Assembly (NCBI RefSeq): GCF_000935355.1
Contig: NZ_JXZC01000001.1
Coordinates: 310,001-374,000 of the forward strand
Length of the DNA stretch: 64,000 nucleotides
Direction: 5' to 3'
From: Rossellomorea aquimaris
GTDB taxonomy: Bacteria; Bacillota; Bacilli; Bacillales; Bacillaceae_B
Below, in pieces: positions 8,398 through 15,188 of the stretch; within the stretch, counting starts at the first letter, position 1; each line of letters opens with the position of its first letter. Under the pieces are notes generated by a model. It made no database searches. It was not told where the DNA came from and was given only the letters and a program-made list of their open reading frames with translations. The position numbers and the translations under genes are program-made.

Positions 8398-9279
8398 ATG
8401 AAAGATTTAACCAAGGATAGCGTCATAGGATTTATTGGAACAGGTGTAATGGGACAAAGCATGGCTTTGCATCTACTCGATTCCGGTTTTCCGTTGGTCG
8501 TTTACAATCGCACCAAAGAGAAAGCATTAAAACTTATACAAAACGGTGCAAAATGGGCAGACACTCCAAAAAAAGTTGCTGAAGTTTCGGATATAGTCAT
8601 TACGATCGTTGGTTATCCATCTGACGTAGATGAAATTTACCTTGGTGAAAGCGGAATTCTTCATCACTTGAAACAGGGTTCGATTGCCATCGATATGACC
8701 ACATCATCTCCAAGATTAGCAGAGAAAATCTACACATGTGGGGTTGATAAAGGGGTTTTTACACTGGATGCCCCGGTTTCAGGGGGAGACATCGGAGCAA
8801 AAGAAGCAAGGCTTTCAATCATGGTAGGAGGAGACAGAGAACCATTCGAAACGGTAAAGCCTCTTTTAGATCTTCTAGGTACAAATGTTGTATATCAAGG
8901 AAAGACTGGGGCGGGGCAGCATACGAAGATGTGTAACCAAATCACGATTGCTTCTAACATGATGGGAGTCAGTGAAGCCCTTCTTTATGCCAAAAAATCA
9001 GGTTTGGACCCAAATAATGTTCTCAAGAGTATCACGTCTGGGGCAGCTGGCAGTTGGTCACTTAGTAATCTGGTTCCACGAATGATCGAGGAAGACTATG
9101 CTCCCGGCTTTTATGTAAAGCATTTTATCAAAGACCTTAAGATTGCCCTGGATTCAGCCAGGGAAATGGATATTAAGACACCTGGGTTAGAGCTGGCCCT
9201 TTCATTATATGAAGATTTAGCTCTTAAAGGTGAAGAGAATAGCGGAACTCAAGCTCTTATTAAATTATTGGAAGCATAA
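8398..9279 (+). CDS. ykwC: beta-hydroxyacid dehydrogenase, HIBADH family (YkwC-like)
   Basis: 293 residues. The N-terminal Rossmann fold has the dinucleotide motif IGFIGTGVMGQSMA (residues ~12-25). Next are the substrate motif DAPVSGGDIGAKEARLSIMVGG (~122-143) and the catalytic Lys region GAGQHTKMCNQI (~172-183). A C-terminal all-helical dimerisation domain ends the protein. The family reduces or oxidises small beta-hydroxyacids such as 3-hydroxyisobutyrate or tartronate semialdehyde with NAD(P). The start ATG 8398 follows GGGAGGAAG. It is a single-gene unit ending at the terminator it shares with the selenoperoxiredoxin gene. Substrate not determined. Confidence 0.88.
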   Translation: MKDLTKDSVIGFIGTGVMGQSMALHLLDSGFPLVVYNRTKEKALKLIQNGAKWADTPKKVAEVSDIVITIVGYPSDVDEIYLGESGILHHLKQGSIAIDMTTSSPRLAEKIYTCGVDKGVFTLDAPVSGGDIGAKEARLSIMVGGDREPFETVKPLLDLLGTNVVYQGKTGAGQHTKMCNQITIASNMMGVSEALLYAKKSGLDPNNVLKSITSGAAGSWSLSNLVPRMIEEDYAPGFYVKHFIKDLKIALDSAREMDIKTPGLELALSLYEDLALKGEENSGTQALIKLLEA

Positions 9280-9283
9280 TAAT

Positions 9284-9319
9284 AAAGCCGTCCCATTTAT
9301 TAATCGGGACGGCTTTTAT
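9284..9319. terminator. bidirectional terminator
   Basis: Stem AAAGCCGTCCC (9284-9294) with GGGACGGCTTT (9306-9316) and T residues; it lies between the convergent dehydrogenase and peroxiredoxin genes. Confidence 0.85.
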
Positions 9320-9945
9320 ATTTTTCCAATGAAGTCAGGATCTTTCTGGATTCCCGCTTGGTTCGGCAGCCAATTGGCTGGAACACCTGCTCCCGTTTTT
9401 CTTCCAAACTGTATACCTTCCAGTACTCTCAATATTTCATACGTATTACGCCCAACCTCAGGCGGGTAGATCATTCTTGAAGTAATGATGCCTTCAGGGT
9501 CGATGATAATGGTGGCTCTGAACGTAGCACCAGCACGCTCATTTAATACCCGATAAGCTTTACTGATTTGATGATTTCGATCACTTACTAACGGAAATTG
9601 CACTCTGGATGCAGACGGAGATACTTCAGTGAAAACTTTGTGGGCGTAAACACTGTCCGTACTTATTCCGAGAACTTCAGCTTGCAGTGATTGAAATTTA
9701 GGGTGAATAGCAGCGACCGCTGCCAGCTCAGTCGGTCAAACGAAGGTGAAATCGCTCGAATAAAAAAACAGAATAACCCATTTACCCCGATACGATTCTA
9801 AGTTAACAGTGTTTATTTTCTTTTGTGCGTTATCATACGCCTCGGCTATAAAGAGAGGGGCAGGATCATTGGTTTGTGAACAAAAGGGTAAGGTGCAATC
9901 TTCACTTCTCTTAGCAGGATTAAATGAATTGTGGGGAGGATACAT
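9316..9945 (-). CDS. prxU: selenocysteine-containing peroxiredoxin (PrxU-type), TGA read as Sec70
   Basis: Two in-frame pieces are separated only by one TGA (9738-9736). Read through, they give 209 residues of typical AhpC/TSA peroxiredoxin: SSDFTFV-Sec-PTELAAVAAIHPKFQ, then GISTDS, PLVSDRNHQISKAYRV, GATFRATIIIDPEGII and VPANWLPNQ. The TGA sits exactly at the peroxidatic Cys of the (T/F)xxVCPTE motif, and a SECIS-like hairpin follows 17 nt later. The usual resolving Cys (VCPANW) is Val here; the only other cysteines are in an N-terminal extension (EDCTLPFCSQ, residues ~17-22). The ATG at 9945 follows AAGGGGTGA. The enzyme should reduce peroxides in the cytoplasm. A nonsense-mutated pseudogene is the alternative. 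Confidence 0.85.
9708..9738 (-). promoter_or_regulatory. candidate bacterial SECIS element with Sec TGA codon
   Basis: On the minus strand the TGA (9738-9736) is followed by the stem TGGCAGC (9725-9719), the tetraloop GGTC (9718-9715) and GCTGCTA (9714-9708). That is seven pairs, one of them G-U. The loop begins 17 nt after the TGA and opens with GG. Both fit the known bacterial SECIS rules: apical loop ~16-37 nt after UGA, with G in its first two positions. From memory, E. coli fdhF has a similar GCAGGUCUGC tip. Confidence 0.75.
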
Positions 9946-10095
9946 TGGATCACCCCTTTCATAAAAAGTACTATCAACATATGCCAGGTCATGGCTTTAT
10001 ATGATTGGATTGGCGGTTCTTTTCCATATCATACTTTTTTTCGAAATGGGAATGATAGGAGAGTGTTATTACAATTTTAAGGTTAGGTGATTCTT

Positions 10096-10236
10096 TTGAG
10101 GAAAAATTCAAGTAAGCAATTTTCGAGACTTATATACACATTTGGTTCCATCATGACAGTGGTTGCCTTCCTTGTATCTTATTTCCAAACGAAAACAATC
10201 ATTCAAGCTATAAAGAAGTATAGCCCGTATAATTAA
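10096..10236 (+). CDS. 46-residue membrane peptide
   Basis: A short reading frame begins with TTG at 10096, 5 nt after AGGTGA, and encodes 46 residues. It has a basic N-terminus (RKNSSKQFSR), one hydrophobic helix (LIYTFGSIMTVVAFLVSYF) and a polar tail ending KKYSPYN. It fills the gap between the selenoperoxiredoxin and the PfpI gene. I do not recognise it; coding is supported only by the ribosome binding site and the membrane-protein layout. Confidence 0.45.
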   Translation: MRKNSSKQFSRLIYTFGSIMTVVAFLVSYFQTKTIIQAIKKYSPYN

Positions 10237-10305
10237 GGCTTATTGGTTGCAATATCTAAATATAACTTAGACAATGATAGTGAAGATATGTGAGGAGGGA
10301 TCCTG

Positions 10306-10827
10306 TTGAGGTTAACGGGGAAAAAAGTCATTCAATTAGTAAGTGCAGATTTCGAAGATCTTGAACTGTGGTATCCTGTATTGCGCCTGCGCGAAGAAGG
10401 AGCAACTGTACATATTGTAGGAGAAAATGCCGATCAAGAATATATCGGAAAATACGGGGTTCCGATTGTTTCAGAATATGCGTTTAAAGACATCGATCCT
10501 GCAGATTATGATGCCATACTAGTACCGGGTGGATGGTCTCCCGATAAGCTGCGCCGCTATGAAGATGTCATTTCGATGATACAAAGCATGGACAGGAGTA
10601 AGAAACCTATCGGTCAGATCTGTCATGCGGGATGGGTATTGATTTCAGCCAAAATTCTTCAAGGTGTAAAAGTCACCAGCACTCCTGGAATAAAAGATGA
10701 CATGGAAAACGCTGGGGCAACCTGGGTGAATGAACCGGTCGTCACTGATGGTCATATCGTTTCAAGCCGCAGGCCACCTGATTTACCAGACTATATGAGA
10801 GAATTCATTGAAGTGTTAGCAAACTAA
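10306..10827 (+). CDS. DJ-1/PfpI-family protein (YfkM/YhbO-like)
   Basis: 173 residues from TTG 10306, 5 nt after AGGAGGGA. It is a type 1 glutamine-amidotransferase-like fold: GKKVIQLVSADFEDLELWYP at the N-terminus (the conserved Glu is in FEDLE), PGGWSPDKLR in the middle, and the nucleophile elbow QICHAGW with the reactive Cys (~104). Proteins of this group (B. subtilis general stress protein YfkM, E. coli YhbO) protect against stress and are proposed to repair glycated macromolecules. It is transcribed alone. Placement next to a peroxidase fits a stress role, but this is inference. Confidence 0.9.
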   Translation: MRLTGKKVIQLVSADFEDLELWYPVLRLREEGATVHIVGENADQEYIGKYGVPIVSEYAFKDIDPADYDAILVPGGWSPDKLRRYEDVISMIQSMDRSKKPIGQICHAGWVLISAKILQGVKVTSTPGIKDDMENAGATWVNEPVVTDGHIVSSRRPPDLPDYMREFIEVLAN

Positions 10828-10836
10828 ATACAATAT

Positions 10837-10888
10837 TAAAAGGATTGGCCAAGAAACTGTGTTTCAGTTCACATGGACCAGTCCTTTT
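10837..10888 (+). terminator. terminator after PfpI gene
   Basis: AAAAGGATTGG pairs imperfectly with CCAGTCCTTTTT (around 10874-10887), with an inner hairpin AACTG/CAGTT and a T5 tail; it may serve both strands. Confidence 0.6.
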
Positions 10889-10894
10889 TCGTAC

Positions 10895-11200
10895 CTATTT
10901 CTTTTTTTCTCGTTTATTACGATCATTCACCCGAGAGAAAAACGTCTGTTTAACAGATTGATGGGTGGTAATGGCTGCACCCGTTGCAATGAACCCATTG
11001 GCAATTCCATTAAAGTCAAATCCCAAAGTCCAGCCGCTGGCAGCAACCCCTGCGAGCAACAAGATCCAGATAATCAACCAATCCGGAATGTGAGGAGTCT
11101 TCTTCAATGCATACCCTAAAACCCATAGCACTGGAACGAGTACAGTGACTTGGGGATCGATTGAAATACCACTCAATAAATTTTCGATCATTTGTTTCAC
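10895..11200 (-). CDS. phage-holin-like small membrane protein
   Basis: 101 residues: a short N-terminus, then three hydrophobic stretches (VTVLVPVLWVLGYAL ~20-34, LIIWILLLAGVAASGWTLGF ~42-61, and GIANGFIATGAAI ~65-77), then a strongly basic tail (NDRNKREKKK). This is the layout of the Bacillus phage holin family of the Hol44/holin-5 type. There are no phage genes around it and no lysin partner, so it is a chromosomal solo copy of unknown role. The start ATG 11200 on the minus strand follows AGGGAGTG. Confidence 0.7.
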   Translation of the reverse strand: MKQMIENLLSGISIDPQVTVLVPVLWVLGYALKKTPHIPDWLIIWILLLAGVAASGWTLGFDFNGIANGFIATGAAITTHQSVKQTFFSRVNDRNKREKKK

Positions 11201-11435
11201 TCCCTAAAAGAAAAATGACTTCTATTAAAGCTTATTCGAACAGGTTGGTGTTTCATGACAACCTGTACCCGAAGATTTAGGGGAGAGTGAAAACAGCAGG
11301 CACAAACGGTGGAAATAATTGAAGTGGTACGTTCAAAGGATTGTTTTCCTGTTGAAAACGGACCTTTAAAGTGACATTAGAATTGTTCAATGATATTATA
11401 TTGATTGACCTAATATAAAAAAGGAGCTGTTAATT

Positions 11436-11873
11436 ATGGCGAAAAAAGGATACATACAATTTCAAACAGGTGAAAAAATCGAATTTGATCTATTTCCAAA
11501 TGAAGCACCTGGAACAGTGGCAAATTTCGAAAAATTAGCAAACGAAGGTTTCTACAACGGTTTAAGCTTCCACCGTGTCATTCCTGGTTTCGTGAGTCAG
11601 GGAGGATGCCCTAATGGAAACGGGATGGGCGGCCCTGGATACACAATTAAGTGTGAAACAGAAGGAAACCCACATAAACACGAAGAAGGTTCACTATCCA
11701 TGGCACATGCAGGTAAAGATACAGGAGGCAGCCAGTTCTTCATCGTACATGAGCCTCAACCTCACCTAAACGGTGTTCATACGGTCTTTGGAAAAGTGAC
11801 TTCAGGAATCGACATCGCTAAATCAATGAGAAATGGTGATGTAATGGAGAAAATGGAAGTTTACGACGCGTAA
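11436..11873 (+). CDS. ppiB: peptidyl-prolyl cis-trans isomerase B (cyclophilin)
   Basis: 145 residues, the usual length for bacterial cytoplasmic PpiB. Cyclophilin motifs are present: [13 protein letters not shown] (catalytic Arg, residues ~47-59), [23 protein letters not shown] (~86-108) and [10 protein letters not shown]. It catalyses proline isomerisation in protein folding. The start ATG 11436 follows AAAAAGGAG. It is a single-gene unit and the region before it (11201-11435) holds no gene that I can see. Confidence 0.96.
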   Translation: MAKKGYIQFQTGEKIEFDLFPNEAPGTVANFEKLANEGFYNGLSFHRVIPGFVSQGGCPNGNGMGGPGYTIKCETEGNPHKHEEGSLSMAHAGKDTGGSQFFIVHEPQPHLNGVHTVFGKVTSGIDIAKSMRNGDVMEKMEVYDA

Positions 11874-11884
11874 TGAAAGAGGGA

Positions 11885-11908
11885 CGGACCTTGGTCCGAT
11901 TCTTTTGT
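11885..11908 (+). terminator. possible weak terminator after ppiB
   Basis: Short stem CGGAC/GTCCG with a CTTG loop (11885-11898), followed by ATTCTTTT. Confidence 0.4.
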
Positions 11909-11945
11909 TAACGAATGTTCCATTGTTGGTAAAGAAAAACAATAG

Positions 11946-11974
11946 TTGAAATGATATTCATGATGATGTATTAT
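11946..11974 (+). promoter_or_regulatory. sigma-A promoter of 6S RNA
   Basis: -35 TTGAAA (11946-11951), 17-nt spacer, -10 TATTAT (11969-11974), immediately before the RNA gene. Confidence 0.7.
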
Positions 11975-11979
11975 ACTAA

Positions 11980-12212
11980 TACAGGCTGCGTTGTACGTAA
12001 TCATAACGAAGTTTTAACCTTTAAACTGTAATAGGGAGTTTTACATCGAAGTTGGAATGTCAAGCCTCCACGACCTGAGGACGACAGGAAACCTTCTGCA
12101 AACACCCACTTTGAGGAGTGGTGGTTTAAAACTTTCTTATATCAAATTACGGCAAATGTGGCTCCTTACATTAGTACCTCAAGTCAGTTCCCAATCGGGG
12201 GCTGGCTTTTTT
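11980..12212 (+). ncRNA. bsrB: 6S RNA (6S-2 / BsrB-like)
   Basis: A non-coding stretch with its own promoter and terminator. It contains the conserved Firmicute 6S segments AAGTTTTAACCTTTAAA (around 12010-12026), TAATAGGGAGTTTTACATCG and CGGCAAATGTGGCTC...ACATTAGTACCTC. The first segment is the complement of the pRNA that, as I recall, B. subtilis 6S-2 RNA templates (AAAGGUUAAAACUU). 6S RNA mimics an open promoter, binds the sigma-A RNA polymerase holoenzyme and lowers transcription in stationary phase. The 5' and 3' ends given are estimates from the promoter and the terminator. Confidence 0.85.
12182..12212 (+). terminator. terminator of 6S RNA
   Basis: Stem AGTCAGTTCCC (12182-12192) with GGGGGCTGGCT (12197-12207), including G-U pairs, loop AATC, then a T6 run. 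Confidence 0.88.
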
Positions 12213-12256
12213 CATATCCATGAAAAGTTTTGTTGTCTTTAATTAAACAGCCAATT

Positions 12257-12366
12257 AAAAAAGACCGAATTCCTGATAGGAATTCAGTCTGAAGGTTTTT
12301 GTATCGAGGCCCCTCCCGTCCGTACATGGTTAAGTGTCCCGCAACAAGCGAATGTTCGGGAGAGGC
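12257..12366 (-). ncRNA. candidate ~110-nt small RNA with own promoter and terminator
   Basis: On the minus strand a -10 TATACT (12378-12373) and a -35-like TTGCTA (12402-12397, 18-nt spacer) precede a transcript that would begin near 12366. It opens with CCTCTCCCG (12365-12357), which pairs perfectly with CGGGAGGGG (12318-12310). It ends with a terminator hairpin AGACTGAATTCC/GGAATTCGGTCT (12290-12262) and T6. It is convergent with 6S RNA. No convincing protein is encoded. I do not recognise an Rfam family. Confidence 0.55.
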
Positions 12367-12372
12367 AATGTT

Positions 12373-12402
12373 AGTATAACACGCCATTAGTCTAATTAGC
12401 AA
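12373..12402 (-). promoter_or_regulatory. promoter of candidate sRNA
   Basis: TTGCTA, 18-nt spacer, TATACT read on the minus strand, just past the stop codon of the MtnX-like gene. Confidence 0.5.
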
Positions 12403-12412
12403 AACGATTTAT

Positions 12413-13063
12413 TTAACACAGCACACCACTATTTGTTAGATAACGGTCAATGTCAGTGAAATCATTCACTTCAATAAAAGAAGTATGGTGTTCCTTTAGA
12501 ATAGCCTGTAATGCTTTCATTGCAAAGGTTACATCGGCTACTTTAGCCGGATGGCTATCCGGTTCACTATCACCTGCAAAATAGATGGTTTCATACTCAT
12601 TTTTAAGATCAGTAATAACCTTTGATTTGTCAATTCCATATCTTTCAGAGTGATGAGGATGTTCAGGATCAATATTCATATGTACATTCTTTTCTTTGTA
12701 ATACCCTTCATTCGAATATACTTTCACATCGGTGATTTCATGTCGTTGAAGAACATGATGAATATAGTAATCAGTGCCTGCACTTAATATATAGAAGTCT
12801 CCTCCTTGTGCCTGCACTTTACGGATGAAGGAAGGGACGTGTCCATCTATTTCGAGAGAATGGATGTCATCTATAATCTGGCTTTCTTCTTGATTGATGG
12901 ATGTGAAAACTTGACGCAGGAATTCGATATCCTTTATTTCGCCTGACTTCCATTGTTTGTATAAATCATGTCCCTCTGCAAAGTATTTCTCCAGTACTAG
13001 ATGATAAAAATCCTTTTTAGAGATCGTTCCGTCAAAATCAGAAACAAATGCCCATTTTTTCAT
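12413..13063 (-). CDS. MtnX-like HAD-IB family phosphatase
   Basis: 216 residues. HAD motif I is VSDFDGTISKKD (residues ~7-18, with nucleophile Asp and acid/base Asp). Motif II is YILSAGTD (~92-99) and motif III/IV is YFAGDSEPDSHPAK near residue 168. The length and the motif pattern fit MtnX (2-hydroxy-3-keto-5-methylthiopentenyl-1-phosphate phosphatase of methionine salvage) and its phosphoserine-phosphatase-like relatives. No other mtn genes are nearby, so the methionine-salvage role is not supported by context. The start ATG at 13063 follows GAGGAGGA on the minus strand. Confidence 0.82.
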   Translation of the reverse strand: MKKWAFVSDFDGTISKKDFYHLVLEKYFAEGHDLYKQWKSGEIKDIEFLRQVFTSINQEESQIIDDIHSLEIDGHVPSFIRKVQAQGGDFYILSAGTDYYIHHVLQRHEITDVKVYSNEGYYKEKNVHMNIDPEHPHHSERYGIDKSKVITDLKNEYETIYFAGDSEPDSHPAKVADVTFAMKALQAILKEHHTSFIEVNDFTDIDRYLTNSGVLC

Positions 13064-13180
13064 GCCGAGTCCTCCTCATAGTCTAATGTAGTCGATTGTA
13101 TCATGTTTAAATAGGGAGATGGAAGCGAAGGGGGTAACGGTAATTTCATTATGTAAATTTAAATGAGCTACATAAAGAAT

Positions 13181-13202
13181 CACCTCACATTAGAGCGAGG
13201 TG
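13181..13202 (-). terminator. possible terminator hairpin
   Basis: TCACCTC / GAGGTGA stem just past the DUF948 stop codon, followed on the minus strand by ATTCTTT; the T run is weak. Confidence 0.4.
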
Positions 13203-13211
13203 ACCGATCAT

Positions 13212-13508
13212 TTATTTCTTCATGCTGCTTAAAAATCCCTTCAGTACTTCTGGTGTTCGTTTCACTTCTTGAATCGTGTTGGTAATAGTCGTCTTTTTGT
13301 ATTCTATATCCCCCTGAATTTCTCCTTGTGTTTCTTGAAGCTGGTTCGCTTCAGAAGAAATTTTGTCCATTCTGGTTTGAATGCTTGCCACCGTTTGATT
13401 CATATCATTGATTATGGGCCGGGTCGCCTTTACCGTTTTCATTAGTGAGACTCCCAACATCACTAAAGCAATCGCCATTAACCCTATACTTGCATATACA
13501 ATCCACAT
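13212..13508 (-). CDS. DUF948-family membrane-anchored protein
   Basis: 98 residues: an N-terminal membrane segment (WIVYASIGLMAIALVMLGVSL, residues 2-22) followed by a heptad-rich helical domain (~25-90), the DUF948 (YoxC/YtxG-like) layout. These proteins are tethered to the membrane with a cytoplasmic coiled coil; their function is poorly known and linked to general stress in B. subtilis relatives. The start ATG 13508 follows GAGGTGG on the minus strand. It is transcribed alone and is divergent from the HAD hydrolase gene. Confidence 0.8.
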   Translation of the reverse strand: MWIVYASIGLMAIALVMLGVSLMKTVKATRPIINDMNQTVASIQTRMDKISSEANQLQETQGEIQGDIEYKKTTITNTIQEVKRTPEVLKGFLSSMKK

Positions 13509-13663
13509 ATTAATTCCACCTCATTGAATGTTGTTTTTATTTATATTCCCTAAAAGCATTGAAAAAAACGTTGAAACTTATTTTCACTTGCCGGTTTACT
13601 AATTCCGGCATAGCTAGTAATCTAAAATATAACTCAACGTAATCAAAAAAGGGAGAGAAGAAA

Positions 13664-14452
13664 ATGATTAAAGCCATCATGTTTGATTTGGATGACACAT
13701 TATTATGGGACTCCAAGAGTATTGAAGAAGCGTTTAAAGCCACATGCGGTTATGCACAGACGAAGGTGGGGGTAGATTCTAAAAGCTTAGAACTTAGCGT
13801 TAGAGAGGCTGCGAGAGAGTTATATGCAACCTATGATACATATAAGTTTACACAAAATATCGGTATTAATCCCTTTGAAGGACTTTGGGGGGACTTTTTG
13901 GATGAACATGATGAAGGCTTCCTTAAGATGAAAGAAATCGTTCCTACATACCGCAAAAAAGCTTGGACGTCAGGGTTGCAATCTTTAGGTATTATAGATG
14001 CAGAGCTTGGGTCAGAATTATCCGAGCTATTTCGTAATGAAAGAAAAGAGAGACCTTACGTGTATGAAGATACCTTTCAAGTGTTAAATGAATTGAAGGG
14101 GGATTTTCAACTATTGTTATTAACGAATGGCTCTCCCCATTTACAAAACACGAAACTTGATAAGACTCCCGAACTCGTACCTTACTTTGAAGAAATTATC
14201 ATCTCAGGAGATATTGGGAAAGGAAAACCAGATCCAGCGATGTTCCTTCATGCACTAGAGAGGCTAAATCTTCGAAAGGAAGAAGTGATCATGGTGGGAG
14301 ATAATTTAAATACAGACATTCTAGGGGCTTCAAGGCTCGGTATAAAAACGGTTTGGATTAATCGCCATCAGCAAACCCCTCAAGATCTTGTCCCTGATTA
14401 TGAAATTAAAGAACTCCATGAAGTTCTCGATATCGTAAATAATATGGAATGA
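13664..14452 (+). CDS. HAD-IA family hydrolase (YsaA-like)
   Basis: 262 residues. Motif I is IMFDLDDTLLWD (residues 5-16). A helical cap of about 100 residues follows. Motif II is LLLTNGSP (~150-157), motif III is the Lys of GKGKPDPAMF, and motif IV is MVGDNLNTDILGA. This fits the L-2-haloacid dehalogenase-like phosphatase branch, close to B. subtilis YsaA (proposed phosphoserine or sugar-phosphate phosphatase). The substrate is unknown. The start ATG 13664 follows AGGGAGAG; a terminator follows the stop codon directly. Confidence 0.86.
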   Translation: MIKAIMFDLDDTLLWDSKSIEEAFKATCGYAQTKVGVDSKSLELSVREAARELYATYDTYKFTQNIGINPFEGLWGDFLDEHDEGFLKMKEIVPTYRKKAWTSGLQSLGIIDAELGSELSELFRNERKERPYVYEDTFQVLNELKGDFQLLLLTNGSPHLQNTKLDKTPELVPYFEEIIISGDIGKGKPDPAMFLHALERLNLRKEEVIMVGDNLNTDILGASRLGIKTVWINRHQQTPQDLVPDYEIKELHEVLDIVNNME

Positions 14453-14480
14453 GAGGCTTCGTAGCGAAGCTTCTTTTTTT
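14449..14480 (+). terminator. terminator after HAD gene
   Basis: Stem GAGGCTTCG/CGAAGCTTC (one G-U pair) with loop TAG and a long T run, starting at the stop codon. Confidence 0.88.
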
Positions 14481-14562
14481 GTCTGCCCCCATCAGTCATA
14501 ATGGCATCCACCCCTTCATAATATGCACGTATATCTCATTTAATAAGGAAGGGGGTACTCTT

Positions 14563-15009
14563 ATGCTAAGGGGAATTCATCAAGTTAACGTATATGCTTC
14601 ACAATCACATGTATGGGAATATATACGTGATATGAATGCCTGGGCTCCTCTTGTTCCTGGATACAAGGAACATACTATTCTTTCTGACGTTCAATCGACG
14701 TGGAAATTCACCGTTCAATATGGGGTGGTGAGCAAAAAGGTTCATGTGAAGGTACTTGTAACAGAATGGAAGGAATCATCTTTAGTGAAGTTCCGTTTAA
14801 GGGGTATCAATCAAAAATTTACGGGTGAAGGGTTTTTTTTAGCTGAAAAAGTAAACTCTTCCAATACGGCTATGACGGGATGTTTAACGATTGAATCCAC
14901 AAGTTCACTGGCTAAAATTCTTGAATCTACATTTGCTAAAATGGTCCATGAACTTACAAGGGAGCTAACTGAAGCGGTTAGAGAAACAATCGAAAGAGAA
15001 TTGACATAA
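14563..15009 (+). CDS. CoxG/SRPBCC-family protein
   Basis: 148 residues from ATG 14563, which follows GGAAGGGGG. The longer in-frame extension back to 14449 has no ribosome binding site and runs over a terminator. The fold is the START/Bet v1-like SRPBCC: VNVYASQSHVWEYIRDMNAWAPLVPGYKEH at the N-terminus and a long C-terminal helix. It resembles CoxG, a carbon monoxide dehydrogenase-associated membrane-binding protein, but no CODH genes are present here. Stand-alone CoxG-like proteins are common in Bacillus and uncharacterised. Confidence 0.78.
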   Translation: MLRGIHQVNVYASQSHVWEYIRDMNAWAPLVPGYKEHTILSDVQSTWKFTVQYGVVSKKVHVKVLVTEWKESSLVKFRLRGINQKFTGEGFFLAEKVNSSNTAMTGCLTIESTSSLAKILESTFAKMVHELTRELTEAVRETIERELT

Positions 15010-15188
15010 AATGCAGGCCCTTATGTATGGGGCCATGCTTACTTCTGATTCAATTTATCATCATTCCGGGGCAGCTTGTATGCTATAATGAACTATTTGT
15101 AAGCATGAGGATTGTTAGATAGAGAAGAATTACATACACTATAAAGTACATATAAAGATAACTTGTAAACAAATAAAGGGGTCTTACC

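Noticed and set aside
9316-9945. Calling the peroxiredoxin a pseudogene with a premature stop
   Set aside because: The only disruption is a TGA exactly at the catalytic Cys codon, the rest is intact, and a SECIS-like hairpin follows; selenocysteine is the better reading, though not proven.
10895-11200. Prophage remnant around the holin-like gene
   Set aside because: Neighbouring genes are ordinary chromosomal genes (PfpI family, ppiB), with no integrase, lysin or structural genes.
12184-12402. Minus-strand reading frame of 72 residues
   Set aside because: It overlaps the 6S RNA terminator and the candidate sRNA, has no family-like sequence, and its region has RNA promoter and terminator signals instead.
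14449-14562. N-terminal extension of the CoxG-like protein
   Set aside because: It spans the preceding terminator, and GGAAGGGGG clearly selects ATG 14563.
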